Source: Halomonas dongshanensis
GTDB taxonomy: Bacteria > Pseudomonadota > Gammaproteobacteria > Pseudomonadales > Halomonadaceae
Reading direction: 5' to 3'
DNA length: 64,000 bases
Assembly (NCBI RefSeq): GCF_024790395.1
Contig: NZ_JAJISC010000001.1
Span: 62,001-126,000 of the forward strand
Position numbers and translations under genes: made by a program. Positions 31,420 to 39,350 of this stretch are shown one piece after another (positions within the stretch are counted from its first letter, which is position 1; each line of letters opens with the position of its first letter). Under the pieces are notes generated by a model. It was not told the DNA's origin. It searched no databases and worked only from the letters and a program-made list of their open reading frames with translations.

Positions 31420-31938
31420 ATGACCGCTCGCCAGTTTCTCGACACCTCTGCTGCTCGTCTCGAATACCAGTGGCTGCGCCCCGCACAGGCCGGAGGGCCG
31501 ACCTTCGTGCTGCTGCATGAAGGACTCGGCAGCCTGGAGCTGTGGAAGGATTTTCCGGCTCAGCTGGCCGCGACCTGTCATGCCTCGGTACTGACCTACA
31601 GCCGCCAGGGCTACGGGTACTCCAGCGCGATCAGCCTGCCGCGACCGCTCGACTACCTGAGCGTGGACGGCCCCAGTGAGCTGGCGCGTCTGCTTGATGC
31701 GCTGGCCCTCGACCAGGTGGTGTTGCTCGGGCATAGCAACTGCGGCTTCCACGGCTGAAGCGAAACTTAGTTGAAACTGGCATTCTTCATCATCGTGCAA
31801 CTGCGGATCATTGTTTGCTTGGCCAGTAATTTCTATCACATCATACTGCTCGAACACTGCCGCCACTTCCCGCAGAACCAGGCCCGCGAACGCGTGCTGG
31901 CCCTGCTCGGCGAGTTTCACGCGAGCCTGTCTGGCTGA
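31420..31938 (+). pseudogene. Remnant of an alpha/beta hydrolase gene, internally replaced
   Basis: The intact part reads MTARQFLDTSAARLEYQWLR and continues through FVLLHEGLGSLELWKDFP and YSRQGYGYS to the nucleophile elbow LGHSNCGFHG, where a stop occurs at 31756-31758, after 112 residues. Family members are about 260-280 residues. A C-terminal piece reappears in a different place (EHCRHFPQNQARERVLALL to a stop at 31938), matching the catalytic-histidine end of the fold. About 80 bp of unrelated, more A+T-rich DNA separates the two pieces. Roughly half of the gene has been lost. It is divergent from the XdhC gene and is the only plus-strand gene in the island. Confidence 0.75.
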
Positions 31939-31964
31939 GGGAAGGAAGGCGGCAGGCATGCTCG

Positions 31965-32597
31965 TCAGGCCTCGCGCAGCGTCGTCTCGACGTCATCCAG
32001 GGTCGGCAGGTGTTCTTCTGTTTCGCGCCAACGCCTGACCACGCCGAGCTCGATGTCGAACATGTCGAGCACACGGCCCAGCGTATGGTCGACCATCTCG
32101 TTCAATGACGCCGGCTTGGCATAGAAGGCCGGGACGGGAGGCGCGATGATCGCCCCCAGCTCGGCCAGTTCGGTCATGGTGCGCAGGTGGTTACGGTGCA
32201 GCGGCGTCTCACGCACCATCAGCACCAGGCGCCGCCGCTCCTTGAGCATGACGTCGGCAGCGCGGGTCAGCAGCGTCGAGGTCACACCACTGGCGATTTC
32301 CGACATCGAGCGCACGGAACAGGGAGCGACGATCATCCCCATGGTCTTGAACGAACCGCTGGCGATGGACGCACCGATGTCCTGATTGGAATGGCAGACG
32401 CTGGCCATCGGTTTGAGCTGCGACCAGGACAGGCCGGTTTCATGCGCCAGGGTGATCAGTGCCGACTTCGATACCACCAGATGGGTCTCGATCGGCGTGT
32501 CACGCAACAGCTCCAGCAGGCGCACGCCATAGATGGCTCCCGAGGCGCCGGAAATGCCGATGACCAGCCGCTGCGGGCGCGGACTATTTGAGTTCAT
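31965..32597 (-). CDS. UbiX-family flavin prenyltransferase (HmfG-like)
   Basis: UbiX joins a dimethylallyl group to FMN, making the prenyl-FMN cofactor of UbiD decarboxylases. The 210-residue protein has the FMN-binding IGISGASGAIYGVRLLELL, the APCSVRSMSEIASG block, and RETPLHRNHLRTM near the phosphate site. The start at 32597 gives MNSNSPRPQRLVIGISGASG and overlaps the end of the LysR gene by 14 bases. It should serve the UbiD enzyme encoded at 35048-36466, which is in the same operon. It may be a second UbiX besides a housekeeping copy for ubiquinone elsewhere in the genome. Confidence 0.92.
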   Translation of the reverse strand: MNSNSPRPQRLVIGISGASGAIYGVRLLELLRDTPIETHLVVSKSALITLAHETGLSWSQLKPMASVCHSNQDIGASIASGSFKTMGMIVAPCSVRSMSEIASGVTSTLLTRAADVMLKERRRLVLMVRETPLHRNHLRTMTELAELGAIIAPPVPAFYAKPASLNEMVDHTLGRVLDMFDIELGVVRRWRETEEHLPTLDDVETTLREA

Positions 32598-33534
32598 GCT
32601 CGGAATCCTCAAGTGCGCCTTCCTTGTAGAAATGGATGGCATTGAGCGCGGTGGCCAGCGTCTTGCTGATGATGTCGATGAACAGCAACGCGGCCGGTGT
32701 CAGCGGACGCCGACTGTCATGCACGCAGACCATGCGCCGGGTGATACCGGGTGCCGCCAGTGGGTAGGCGCGCAACGCGCCCTCCTCCAGGCCGGAGCGC
32801 AGCAGCGTGGCCGGCAGTACGCTGATCCAGTCGCTGCGCCGGAGAAAGCTCTCGATCACAGTGAGATCGTCCAGCTCCAGGTGCGGGGTCAACTCCAGCC
32901 CCTGGGCAGCGAGCGCCTGGTCGATGACCATGCGCAGGCCATGCCGCCGTGACGGCAGTATCAGCTTGAGCGCCCCCAGTGCCTCGAGCGGAATCGGTGC
33001 GCAAAGGCGCAGTCGCGTGGCCGCGCCGGTCGCTACCAGCAGCTCTTCATCGAGAATGTCACGGCGGTGCAGATTCTCCTGCTGGAAGCTTTGATTGATC
33101 ACGGCAAAATCCAGCGCTCCGGACAGCACCCGGTCGATAAGCTCCTGACTGTAGCCGTAGCTGAGCTGTAGCTCGACCTCCGGATGATGCTCGACGAAAT
33201 ACCCCAGGGTGCTAGCCAGCGCCTGGTTGGCAGCCGAAGCGATCAAGCCGGCATTGATTCGTCCGCCAATTGCACCGCTGCGGTCGATCAGGGTCTGCCG
33301 GGCCTCCAGCAACTCGCCCAGAATCGGCATGAACAGGCGGTAAGCCTGCACCCCGGCCTCAGTAGGAATCATGCCCTTCGGCGTGCGCTCGAACAGCGCC
33401 TGGCCGAGCTCCTCCTCGAGCTTGGCGATCTGCATCGACAGGGCCGGCTGCACGATATTCAGCCGCTGCGCCGCCTTGGTCACGGACCCTTCCTCGTACA
33501 GACAGGTGAAGTACTTCAGCTGGCGCAGCTCCAT
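32584..33534 (-). CDS. LysR-family transcriptional regulator embedded in the UbiD operon
   Basis: The 316-residue protein starts MELRQLKYFTCLYEEGSVTK and has the LysR winged helix (AAQRLNIVQPALSMQIAKLE, residues about 18-37), then a type 2 periplasmic-binding-like effector domain. Such regulators bind pathway intermediates and activate catabolic operons. It is encoded in the same direction as the enzymes, 20 bp after the aldehyde dehydrogenase and overlapping the UbiX gene. Most catabolic LysR genes are divergent, so the arrangement is unusual. The upstream frame to 33759 overlaps the aldehyde dehydrogenase gene and is rejected. Confidence 0.93.
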   Translation of the reverse strand: MELRQLKYFTCLYEEGSVTKAAQRLNIVQPALSMQIAKLEEELGQALFERTPKGMIPTEAGVQAYRLFMPILGELLEARQTLIDRSGAIGGRINAGLIASAANQALASTLGYFVEHHPEVELQLSYGYSQELIDRVLSGALDFAVINQSFQQENLHRRDILDEELLVATGAATRLRLCAPIPLEALGALKLILPSRRHGLRMVIDQALAAQGLELTPHLELDDLTVIESFLRRSDWISVLPATLLRSGLEEGALRAYPLAAPGITRRMVCVHDSRRPLTPAALLFIDIISKTLATALNAIHFYKEGALEDSEHELK

Positions 33535-33554
33535 CACGACCTCTTCGATGCTGC

Positions 33555-34994
33555 CTATAGGGAACCGACATTCTGGTAGACATGTTTGAGCTCTGTGAAA
33601 TCCAGCAGCGCGTCGTAACCATGCAGGCGCCCCAGCCCGCTTTTGCGATAGCCACCGGTCTCCGCCTCGGCAAACAGCTTGTTGTGATCGTTGATCCACA
33701 CCGTGCCATTGCGCAGGGCACGCGCCAGCCGCATGGCCCGTGCGCCATCGGCCGTCCACACGCTGGCCGAAAGGCCAAACTCGCTGTGGTTGGCACGCTG
33801 CACGGCCTCGCTTTCGCTGTCGAAGGTTTCCAGCACCAGTAACGGGCCGAAGATTTCCTCCTGGCAGAAGAACGCGGCACTGTCGTGATGGGTAATCAGT
33901 GTGGGAGTCAGGAAGGCACCACTATCCAGACCGGCCGGCCGGCCGCCGGCCAGCAGCACTTCATCGCAACTGTCGAGCGCCAGGGCAATGCGCTGCTCGA
34001 CGCCATCACGTGCACTACGGTCGATCAGTGGCCCCATTTGCGTCGCCGCATCCAGACCATGACCAACACGTATCTCGGCCAGCGCAGCCGTCAGCGCCTG
34101 CTTCATCTCTGCCGCGCGGCTGGCATGCACCAGCACCCGCCGGGCCGCCGTGCATTGCTGGCCGGAGATGATGGTCGCCGCGGCCGCAATCTTGAGCGCC
34201 ACACTGGCGATGTCCACATCGTCAAGCACCAGGCAGCAGGACTTGCCGCCCAGCTCCAGCGACAGCTTCTTCATGGTCGGCGCAGCGTCCTGCATGATTC
34301 GCGTGCCGGTGGCGGTCGAGCCGGTGAAGCTGAGCACGTCCACCAGCGGCGTGGCCACCAGATAGGCGGCGCCAGCATGCCCGCACTCGGCGAACAGGTT
34401 GACCACCCCAGGAGCCAGGCTCGGCAGTTCCAGCAGCGGCGCCAGCAAGGCCGCGTTGAACAAGGTGGTCTGCGGCGCCGGCTTGACCACACAGGTGCAG
34501 CCGGCCGCCAGCGCCGGGGCCAGGGCTCGTACCAGCAGTACCGCCGGCGCGTTCCAGGGGATGATCAGCGCCGCCACGCCGGCAGGCTCGCGCAGCATGG
34601 TAGAGAACTCGCCCGGGGCCACTTCGAGCACGTGTCCGGGGTTATGCCGGGCCAGCCCCGCGTAATAGAGAATCTCCGAAATGGCGCCGGCGATTTCGCC
34701 ACGCGACTGCGCCAGGGCTTTGCCGTTTTCACGGGTCAGCAACGTCGCCAGCTCATCCTGGCGGCGCTGCAGAGCCGCTGCCCATTCCAGCAGCACCTGC
34801 TGACGCAGGCGCGGATTCTGCGACCACTGCGGCTTGGCGAAGGCGCTGACAGCCGCTGCCACAGCGGCGCGCGCCGTGCCTTCGTCGCCATCGGCAAAGC
34901 GGCCGATGAGTTCCCCGTTGGCCGGGTCCAGGCTGTCGGCCCAGCGCCCATCGTCACACCACTGGCCGTCGATGAAATGTCGTGCCTGTTGCAT
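33555..34994 (-). CDS. NAD(P)-dependent aldehyde dehydrogenase, aromatic type
   Basis: The 479-residue protein begins MQQARHFIDGQWCDDGRW, after GGAG 6 bases upstream. It has the NAD-binding IIPWNAPAVLLVRALAPALA, the general base in LELGGKSC and the catalytic cysteine in SGQQCTAARR. It oxidises an aldehyde to the acid. In this context the substrate may be furfural, 5-hydroxymethylfurfural or a benzaldehyde, produced by the thiamine-dependent decarboxylase of the same operon. It lies between the UbiD and LysR genes. Confidence 0.9.
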   Translation of the reverse strand: MQQARHFIDGQWCDDGRWADSLDPANGELIGRFADGDEGTARAAVAAAVSAFAKPQWSQNPRLRQQVLLEWAAALQRRQDELATLLTRENGKALAQSRGEIAGAISEILYYAGLARHNPGHVLEVAPGEFSTMLREPAGVAALIIPWNAPAVLLVRALAPALAAGCTCVVKPAPQTTLFNAALLAPLLELPSLAPGVVNLFAECGHAGAAYLVATPLVDVLSFTGSTATGTRIMQDAAPTMKKLSLELGGKSCCLVLDDVDIASVALKIAAAATIISGQQCTAARRVLVHASRAAEMKQALTAALAEIRVGHGLDAATQMGPLIDRSARDGVEQRIALALDSCDEVLLAGGRPAGLDSGAFLTPTLITHHDSAAFFCQEEIFGPLLVLETFDSESEAVQRANHSEFGLSASVWTADGARAMRLARALRNGTVWINDHNKLFAEAETGGYRKSGLGRLHGYDALLDFTELKHVYQNVGSL

Positions 34995-35047
34995 CTGTGT
35001 CTCCTGTCCGGCGATCTCTTTAGTTGTTGTCACGCAAGGCTCGCAGC

Positions 35048-36466
35048 TCAACCGAGCTGCTGCTGCCAGTCGGCACCGGCCGGGCGGCTGACAGCGGCCA
35101 GATCCACCTCGGCTTCGCCGGGCACGCGAATACGCTTGAAGCGCATCGGTGGTGCATCCAGCGGCACGGTGGCATCGAAGCCCACCTTCGAACCCACTCC
35201 ATCGCAGGTCGACGGGTCCAGTTTCGAGCCCTGGGAATCGTGAATCAGCACCAGGTCACGGTGTGCCTGGAAGCGCGTCGCCACCGCCCACTCGACCTCG
35301 GTCGGGTTATGGATGTCGACGTCGGTATCGACCACCACCACGTGTTTGATGTCGTAGTGCCCGCCCAGGGCGCCGAGGATGACGTTTTTCGCCTCCCCTT
35401 CCGAACGCTTGTCGATCTGCACGTACAGGTGGTAACGACAGACGCCGCCACGGGCAAGGTGCACGTCACGCACGCAGGGGAAACTACGCCGCAGGTGCGC
35501 CAGCATGGTCGCCTCCCGCGGGATGCCACCGAGCAGCAGGTGCTCCAGGCCACCGCCGACGATGGTATGGAACAGCGGTGAGCGGCGATGGGTAACGGCG
35601 TCGACCTCGATCACATGGCGCTTGGCACGCTCGCCGTAGTACTGCGGGAACTCGCCGAACGGCCCTTCTTCTTCACGGGCATTGGCCAGCAGGCGACCTT
35701 CGATGACGATCTCCGCCTCAGCCGGCACGCGAATGCGGTTGGTCACACATTTGGCGACCGGCAGCGGCCGGCCCTGCAGCGCACCGGCGATTTCCAGTTC
35801 GTCATGGTCGATCGGCACGATGGCCTGGGAAGCCATCAGCGTCAGGGGATCACAGCCCACCACCACGGCAACTTCCAGGTCTTCGTTGTCACGCTCGGTT
35901 TCCTGAAAGAAGGCCAGCGCATGACGCGGCAGCAGCAACGCACCCAGGCGGTTCGGCCCGCTGACCTGCAGGCGATGAATCGACACGTTCTGCACCCCGG
36001 TGCGCGGATTGCGGGTAATCAGCAACCCGGCAGTGATGTAGGCGCCGCTGTCGTGTTCGTTGTGCGTCGGAATCGGCAACTGGGCCAGCAGATTTACCTC
36101 ACGGTGTACCACCTGCTGGCAAGGGGCGTCGTTCTGCTCCTGCCAGGGCAAGGGTTCCAGACACGCCTGCTCGAAGCGCGCCAGCACCTGGCTCGGCTCG
36201 ACGCCCATGGCCTCGGCCATCCACTGACGATCGGACAGCAGCCCGGAAATCACCGCAACAGGGTGCTCACTGGGGCGCAGAAACAGCGAGGCGCTCTGGC
36301 CATCCAGGCGGTTGGCAACCGCCGCCACGCCAAAGCGCAGATCGGTGCCGGGATTGACGATGCTCAGCCGCCCGCTTTGCTGCAGGCGGTCGAGCCAGCC
36401 GCGCAGGCTGGCCCCCACCGGCAGGCTGGTGTTGTCAGCGTTGGCCATCATGCCTGGGGTACTCAT
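35048..36466 (-). CDS. UbiD-family prenyl-FMN decarboxylase (HmfF-like)
   Basis: The 472-residue protein carries the UbiD signature EEEGPFGEFPQYYGE (residues 265-279) with the catalytic glutamates, and the arginine R165 in VSIHRLQVSGPNRLG, completing the Glu-Arg-Glu site. Such enzymes reversibly decarboxylate aromatic, heteroaromatic or alpha,beta-unsaturated acids. H309 and R317 in EHLLLGGIPRE have the same spacing as a His/Arg pair that, from memory, lines the furan-dicarboxylate pocket of HmfF. With the hmfABCDE-like operon nearby, decarboxylation of furan-2,5-dicarboxylate to 2-furoate is the leading idea. Pyrrole-2-carboxylate or hydroxybenzoate are alternatives. Confidence 0.9.
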   Translation of the reverse strand: MSTPGMMANADNTSLPVGASLRGWLDRLQQSGRLSIVNPGTDLRFGVAAVANRLDGQSASLFLRPSEHPVAVISGLLSDRQWMAEAMGVEPSQVLARFEQACLEPLPWQEQNDAPCQQVVHREVNLLAQLPIPTHNEHDSGAYITAGLLITRNPRTGVQNVSIHRLQVSGPNRLGALLLPRHALAFFQETERDNEDLEVAVVVGCDPLTLMASQAIVPIDHDELEIAGALQGRPLPVAKCVTNRIRVPAEAEIVIEGRLLANAREEEGPFGEFPQYYGERAKRHVIEVDAVTHRRSPLFHTIVGGGLEHLLLGGIPREATMLAHLRRSFPCVRDVHLARGGVCRYHLYVQIDKRSEGEAKNVILGALGGHYDIKHVVVVDTDVDIHNPTEVEWAVATRFQAHRDLVLIHDSQGSKLDPSTCDGVGSKVGFDATVPLDAPPMRFKRIRVPGEAEVDLAAVSRPAGADWQQQLG

Positions 36467-36519
36467 ATGTGTTCCTCATCTTGTCTGTTGGGTCATGCGC
36501 GCCGTCTGTGCCGGTCTGG

Positions 36520-37755
36520 CTAACGCCAGCGCGAGGGGTGGCGAATGCTGGCGTTGCGCAAGGCGGTAAAGTCATGCGCGCCAGACTGCGCCATGGCGAC
36601 ACGGAGTTCGTCGGTAAGCATCTCGGCGACGTAGTCACCGCCCTCAGCGCCGAGCGCGGCCAGGCCAAGCAGAAATGCCCGCCCGCAGAAGGTGCAATCG
36701 GCACCCAGGGCGACGGCGCGGGCAACGTCCAGACCGGAGCGGATACCGCTGTCGAACAGCAGCGTGGCGCGCTGGCCGACCACCTCGGCAATCGCCGGCA
36801 GCATGTCGATGGCAGGCGGTGCCGCCTCGGACTGACGACCACCGTGGTTGGAAACCAGAATCCCGTCGATGCCGATGGCCAACGCCTGCTGCGCATCCTC
36901 GGGATGCAGCACGCCCTTGACGATCAATGGCTTGTCCCAGCGATCACGCATGCGTTTCAGGGTCTCCCAGTCGAAAGTGCCCTTGATCTCCCGCTGCACG
37001 AAACCCGCCGCCTGTGCCTGACTGGCGTTCTCGCCGACATAGCGCTCGATGTTGGCGAAGCGGGGGCTGCCGGCGCTGAGCAGTGCCATGGCCCAGGGCA
37101 GCGAGGTCGCCACCTGCCAGACCGTGCGCAGGTTCGGCCGGAACGGCACCACCAGACCATTGCGCATGTCCCGCGGGCGCTTGGAGCGCACCGGTGCATC
37201 CAGTGTCGCCACCAGCGCATGAATACCGGCCCGGGTGGCTCGCTCGACCAGGTCGAACGTCACCCGGTGGTTATCCCGCGGCATGCCGTAGAGCTGGAGC
37301 CAGGCACCATGCGGGCACAGCTCGGCCACCTGCTCCAGCGAAGCCGACGCCAGCGTCCCGGTGATATAGGGGATGCGTGCGGCCTGCGCGGCCTTGGCCA
37401 GCAGGATCGTGGCGCCTGGCCAGACCAGGCCATCCACCCCAACCGGAGAGATGCCAATGGGGCTTGCATAACTGCGCCCGAAAAGCTCGACGTCGGTACG
37501 CACCGCCGTTGGCGCGCCATAGCGCGGGACAATCTCGATGGCGTCGAACGCATCTTTGTTGCGCCTGGCGCCCAGGTGCTCACCGGTACCGCCATCGACG
37601 AAGTCGTAGGCGAAACCGGGGATCCGCCGCCGGGCCTGCGCGTCGAGGTAGCTAAAGGTCGGCAGGCGCCGCTTGCGCTCGGCCGCCCTGCCCTGCGCGC
37701 TTCCTGCACCCCAGGCTTGAGACACAGGCTGCACGGCAGTTTCTACCTTTGACAT
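36520..37755 (-). CDS. FMN-dependent alpha-hydroxy-acid oxidase/dehydrogenase
   Basis: The 411-residue protein has the FMN barrel of lactate, glycolate and mandelate dehydrogenases. Visible are the N-terminal FAYDFVDGGTGEHLGARRNK, the substrate-activating WLQLYGMPRD, the lysine in PLIVKGVL, the catalytic histidine in VSNHGGRQ, and the phosphate-binding FDSGIRSG. It oxidises an L-2-hydroxy acid to a 2-oxo acid. The neighbouring thiamine enzyme could decarboxylate the product, as MdlB and MdlC do for mandelate. The ATG at 37755 lies 6 bases after GGAG and is preferred over the ATG at 37761. The gene precedes ubiD by 53 bp. Confidence 0.9.
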   Translation of the reverse strand: MSKVETAVQPVSQAWGAGSAQGRAAERKRRLPTFSYLDAQARRRIPGFAYDFVDGGTGEHLGARRNKDAFDAIEIVPRYGAPTAVRTDVELFGRSYASPIGISPVGVDGLVWPGATILLAKAAQAARIPYITGTLASASLEQVAELCPHGAWLQLYGMPRDNHRVTFDLVERATRAGIHALVATLDAPVRSKRPRDMRNGLVVPFRPNLRTVWQVATSLPWAMALLSAGSPRFANIERYVGENASQAQAAGFVQREIKGTFDWETLKRMRDRWDKPLIVKGVLHPEDAQQALAIGIDGILVSNHGGRQSEAAPPAIDMLPAIAEVVGQRATLLFDSGIRSGLDVARAVALGADCTFCGRAFLLGLAALGAEGGDYVAEMLTDELRVAMAQSGAHDFTALRNASIRHPSRWR

Positions 37756-37819
37756 ATCCATCTCCGTACCACTGCTATGGGTTTGCGCGGCACCTGCTGG
37801 CACCGCACTTGTTACGTCA

Positions 37820-39211
37820 CTAGGAGCCTTGCTGCAGCAGTCGATCTGGCGCGCCACGCAGGATATGGCTGGCGGTCATGATGATCAGCGGGGTTACCAG
37901 CGCGACATAGGCGTTGTCGATGCCGTAGGGGTTGCCCATCAGGAACCAACTGACCGTAACTACCAGCGAGGCGATGATGCTCAGGAAGGCGCCACGCTGA
38001 CTGCCGAAATGGGGGGCGTAGAACATCATCAGCACCAGTACTGCCAAGGCGGTGCGCAAGGCTTTGGCAAGGAAGGTGACCTCCAGCACGCCGGAGGCGA
38101 ATATCGCCAGGGAGATCGGCACCAGGCCGGCAAATATGGTCGCCAGCTTGACGAAGATCAGATCCTTGCGGTCGTCTTTGCCAGGGTTGAAGAAGCGCTG
38201 ATAGAAATCCTTCAGGGCCAGCGTCGCGCAGCCCATGGTGAGCGCCGCGATGGTGCCGAACAGCGCGCCGGCAATCCCCGCCACGACGATGCCCGCGGCC
38301 AGGGTATTCATGTGGCTGAGCACACTGGGGAAGGCCTGCAGCGGCTCGATACCGGGAAACATGACCGCCGCACACATGCCGACCAACGCCGCGAAGAGGG
38401 CGTAGGGAATCAGCATCAGCGCACAGAAGAAACTGGCTGTCTGGGCCTTGCGGCCATCGCTGACGGTGGTGATAGCCTGCACGATGTACTGGGTGGCGAA
38501 GGTGGCGCCGATACCGGCCACCAGCCAGGCGAAAATCTGCGACCAGCCAACGTTGCCCGGCTCGAACATTTCCGCCGGCAGGGTCTGCGTGAGCGAACCG
38601 ATACCGCCTACGTTGCTCAGCGCGAAGCCCACTGCGAGGATGATGCCGGCGTACATGACGATGGCATGGATGGTGTTGGTGTAGATAACCGAGCGCATGC
38701 CACCAATGCTGACGTACATCACCGCCACCACGCCGGTGACGATGATTGCGTAGGTGCGATCAATACCCATCAGCCCGGAAAGAATGGCACCGCCGCTGGC
38801 ATACACAGAGACCGCAACGATCATCAGTGCGCAGATCATGATGACCGAGGTGGCCAGGCGAACCGGCTCTCCATAGGCCTTGGCCAGCGCGCCGGAGATG
38901 GTGTTTTCACCCAGCTCCTTGTACTTCCTCGCCAGCAGCAGGGAAAAAATCACGAAGCCGATACCCAGCGCGGCCAGGTTCCAGGCAGCGGAAATGCCAT
39001 GGGTGTAGGCAGCCTGTGCAGTGCCGACACTGGCTGTGGTGCCGATGAACTCGGACATCATCAACAGGCCGATCAGCACGGCCGGGAAATGCGCACCACC
39101 GGTGGTGAAGTTCTTGGCGTTACGCGAATGTTTACGCACGGCGAAACTGATCAGGGCCAGCACCAGCATGTAAATGGCAGTGATCAGCAAGACGGAATAG
39201 GCTGGTTCCAT
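37820..39211 (-). CDS. Sodium:solute symporter (SSS family)
   Basis: The 463-residue protein has about 13 membrane segments and the SSS core (SEFIGTTASVGTAQAAYTHG, and GATFATQYIVQAITTVSDGR). These carriers import organic acids, amino acids or sugars with Na+, which suits a halophile. It lies between the thiamine enzyme (139 bp upstream) and the hydroxy-acid oxidase (64 bp downstream), so its substrate is probably the hydroxy acid or another pathway acid (inference from context). Confidence 0.88.
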   Translation of the reverse strand: MEPAYSVLLITAIYMLVLALISFAVRKHSRNAKNFTTGGAHFPAVLIGLLMMSEFIGTTASVGTAQAAYTHGISAAWNLAALGIGFVIFSLLLARKYKELGENTISGALAKAYGEPVRLATSVIMICALMIVAVSVYASGGAILSGLMGIDRTYAIIVTGVVAVMYVSIGGMRSVIYTNTIHAIVMYAGIILAVGFALSNVGGIGSLTQTLPAEMFEPGNVGWSQIFAWLVAGIGATFATQYIVQAITTVSDGRKAQTASFFCALMLIPYALFAALVGMCAAVMFPGIEPLQAFPSVLSHMNTLAAGIVVAGIAGALFGTIAALTMGCATLALKDFYQRFFNPGKDDRKDLIFVKLATIFAGLVPISLAIFASGVLEVTFLAKALRTALAVLVLMMFYAPHFGSQRGAFLSIIASLVVTVSWFLMGNPYGIDNAYVALVTPLIIMTASHILRGAPDRLLQQGS

Positions 39212-39350
39212 ATTTATTACCTCTTTTGTTTTTATGATGTGTTGTAGTGCCGTTAATGATGCTAATGAGCAGTCAGCACTACTACAATTAACTAATTCTG
39301 ATTGGCTGCATCACGGCGCCTGATTGCGCCGCAATGCCTTGCCTGAGCGG

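Noticed and set aside
31330..31959. Minus-strand frame of 209 residues opposite the hydrolase remnant
   Set aside because: Most of it mirrors the plus-strand hydrolase, whose protein sequence is clearly the real one. Only the short insert part may be foreign coding sequence.
33885..35243. Long plus-strand frame (452 residues) over the aldehyde dehydrogenase and UbiD genes
   Set aside because: It is a shadow of two well-recognised minus-strand genes in high-GC DNA and has no family features.
37829..39247. Long plus-strand frame (472 residues) opposite the sodium symporter gene
   Set aside because: Its translation is low-complexity and rich in His, Gln and Gly, while the minus strand encodes a clear 13-segment symporter.
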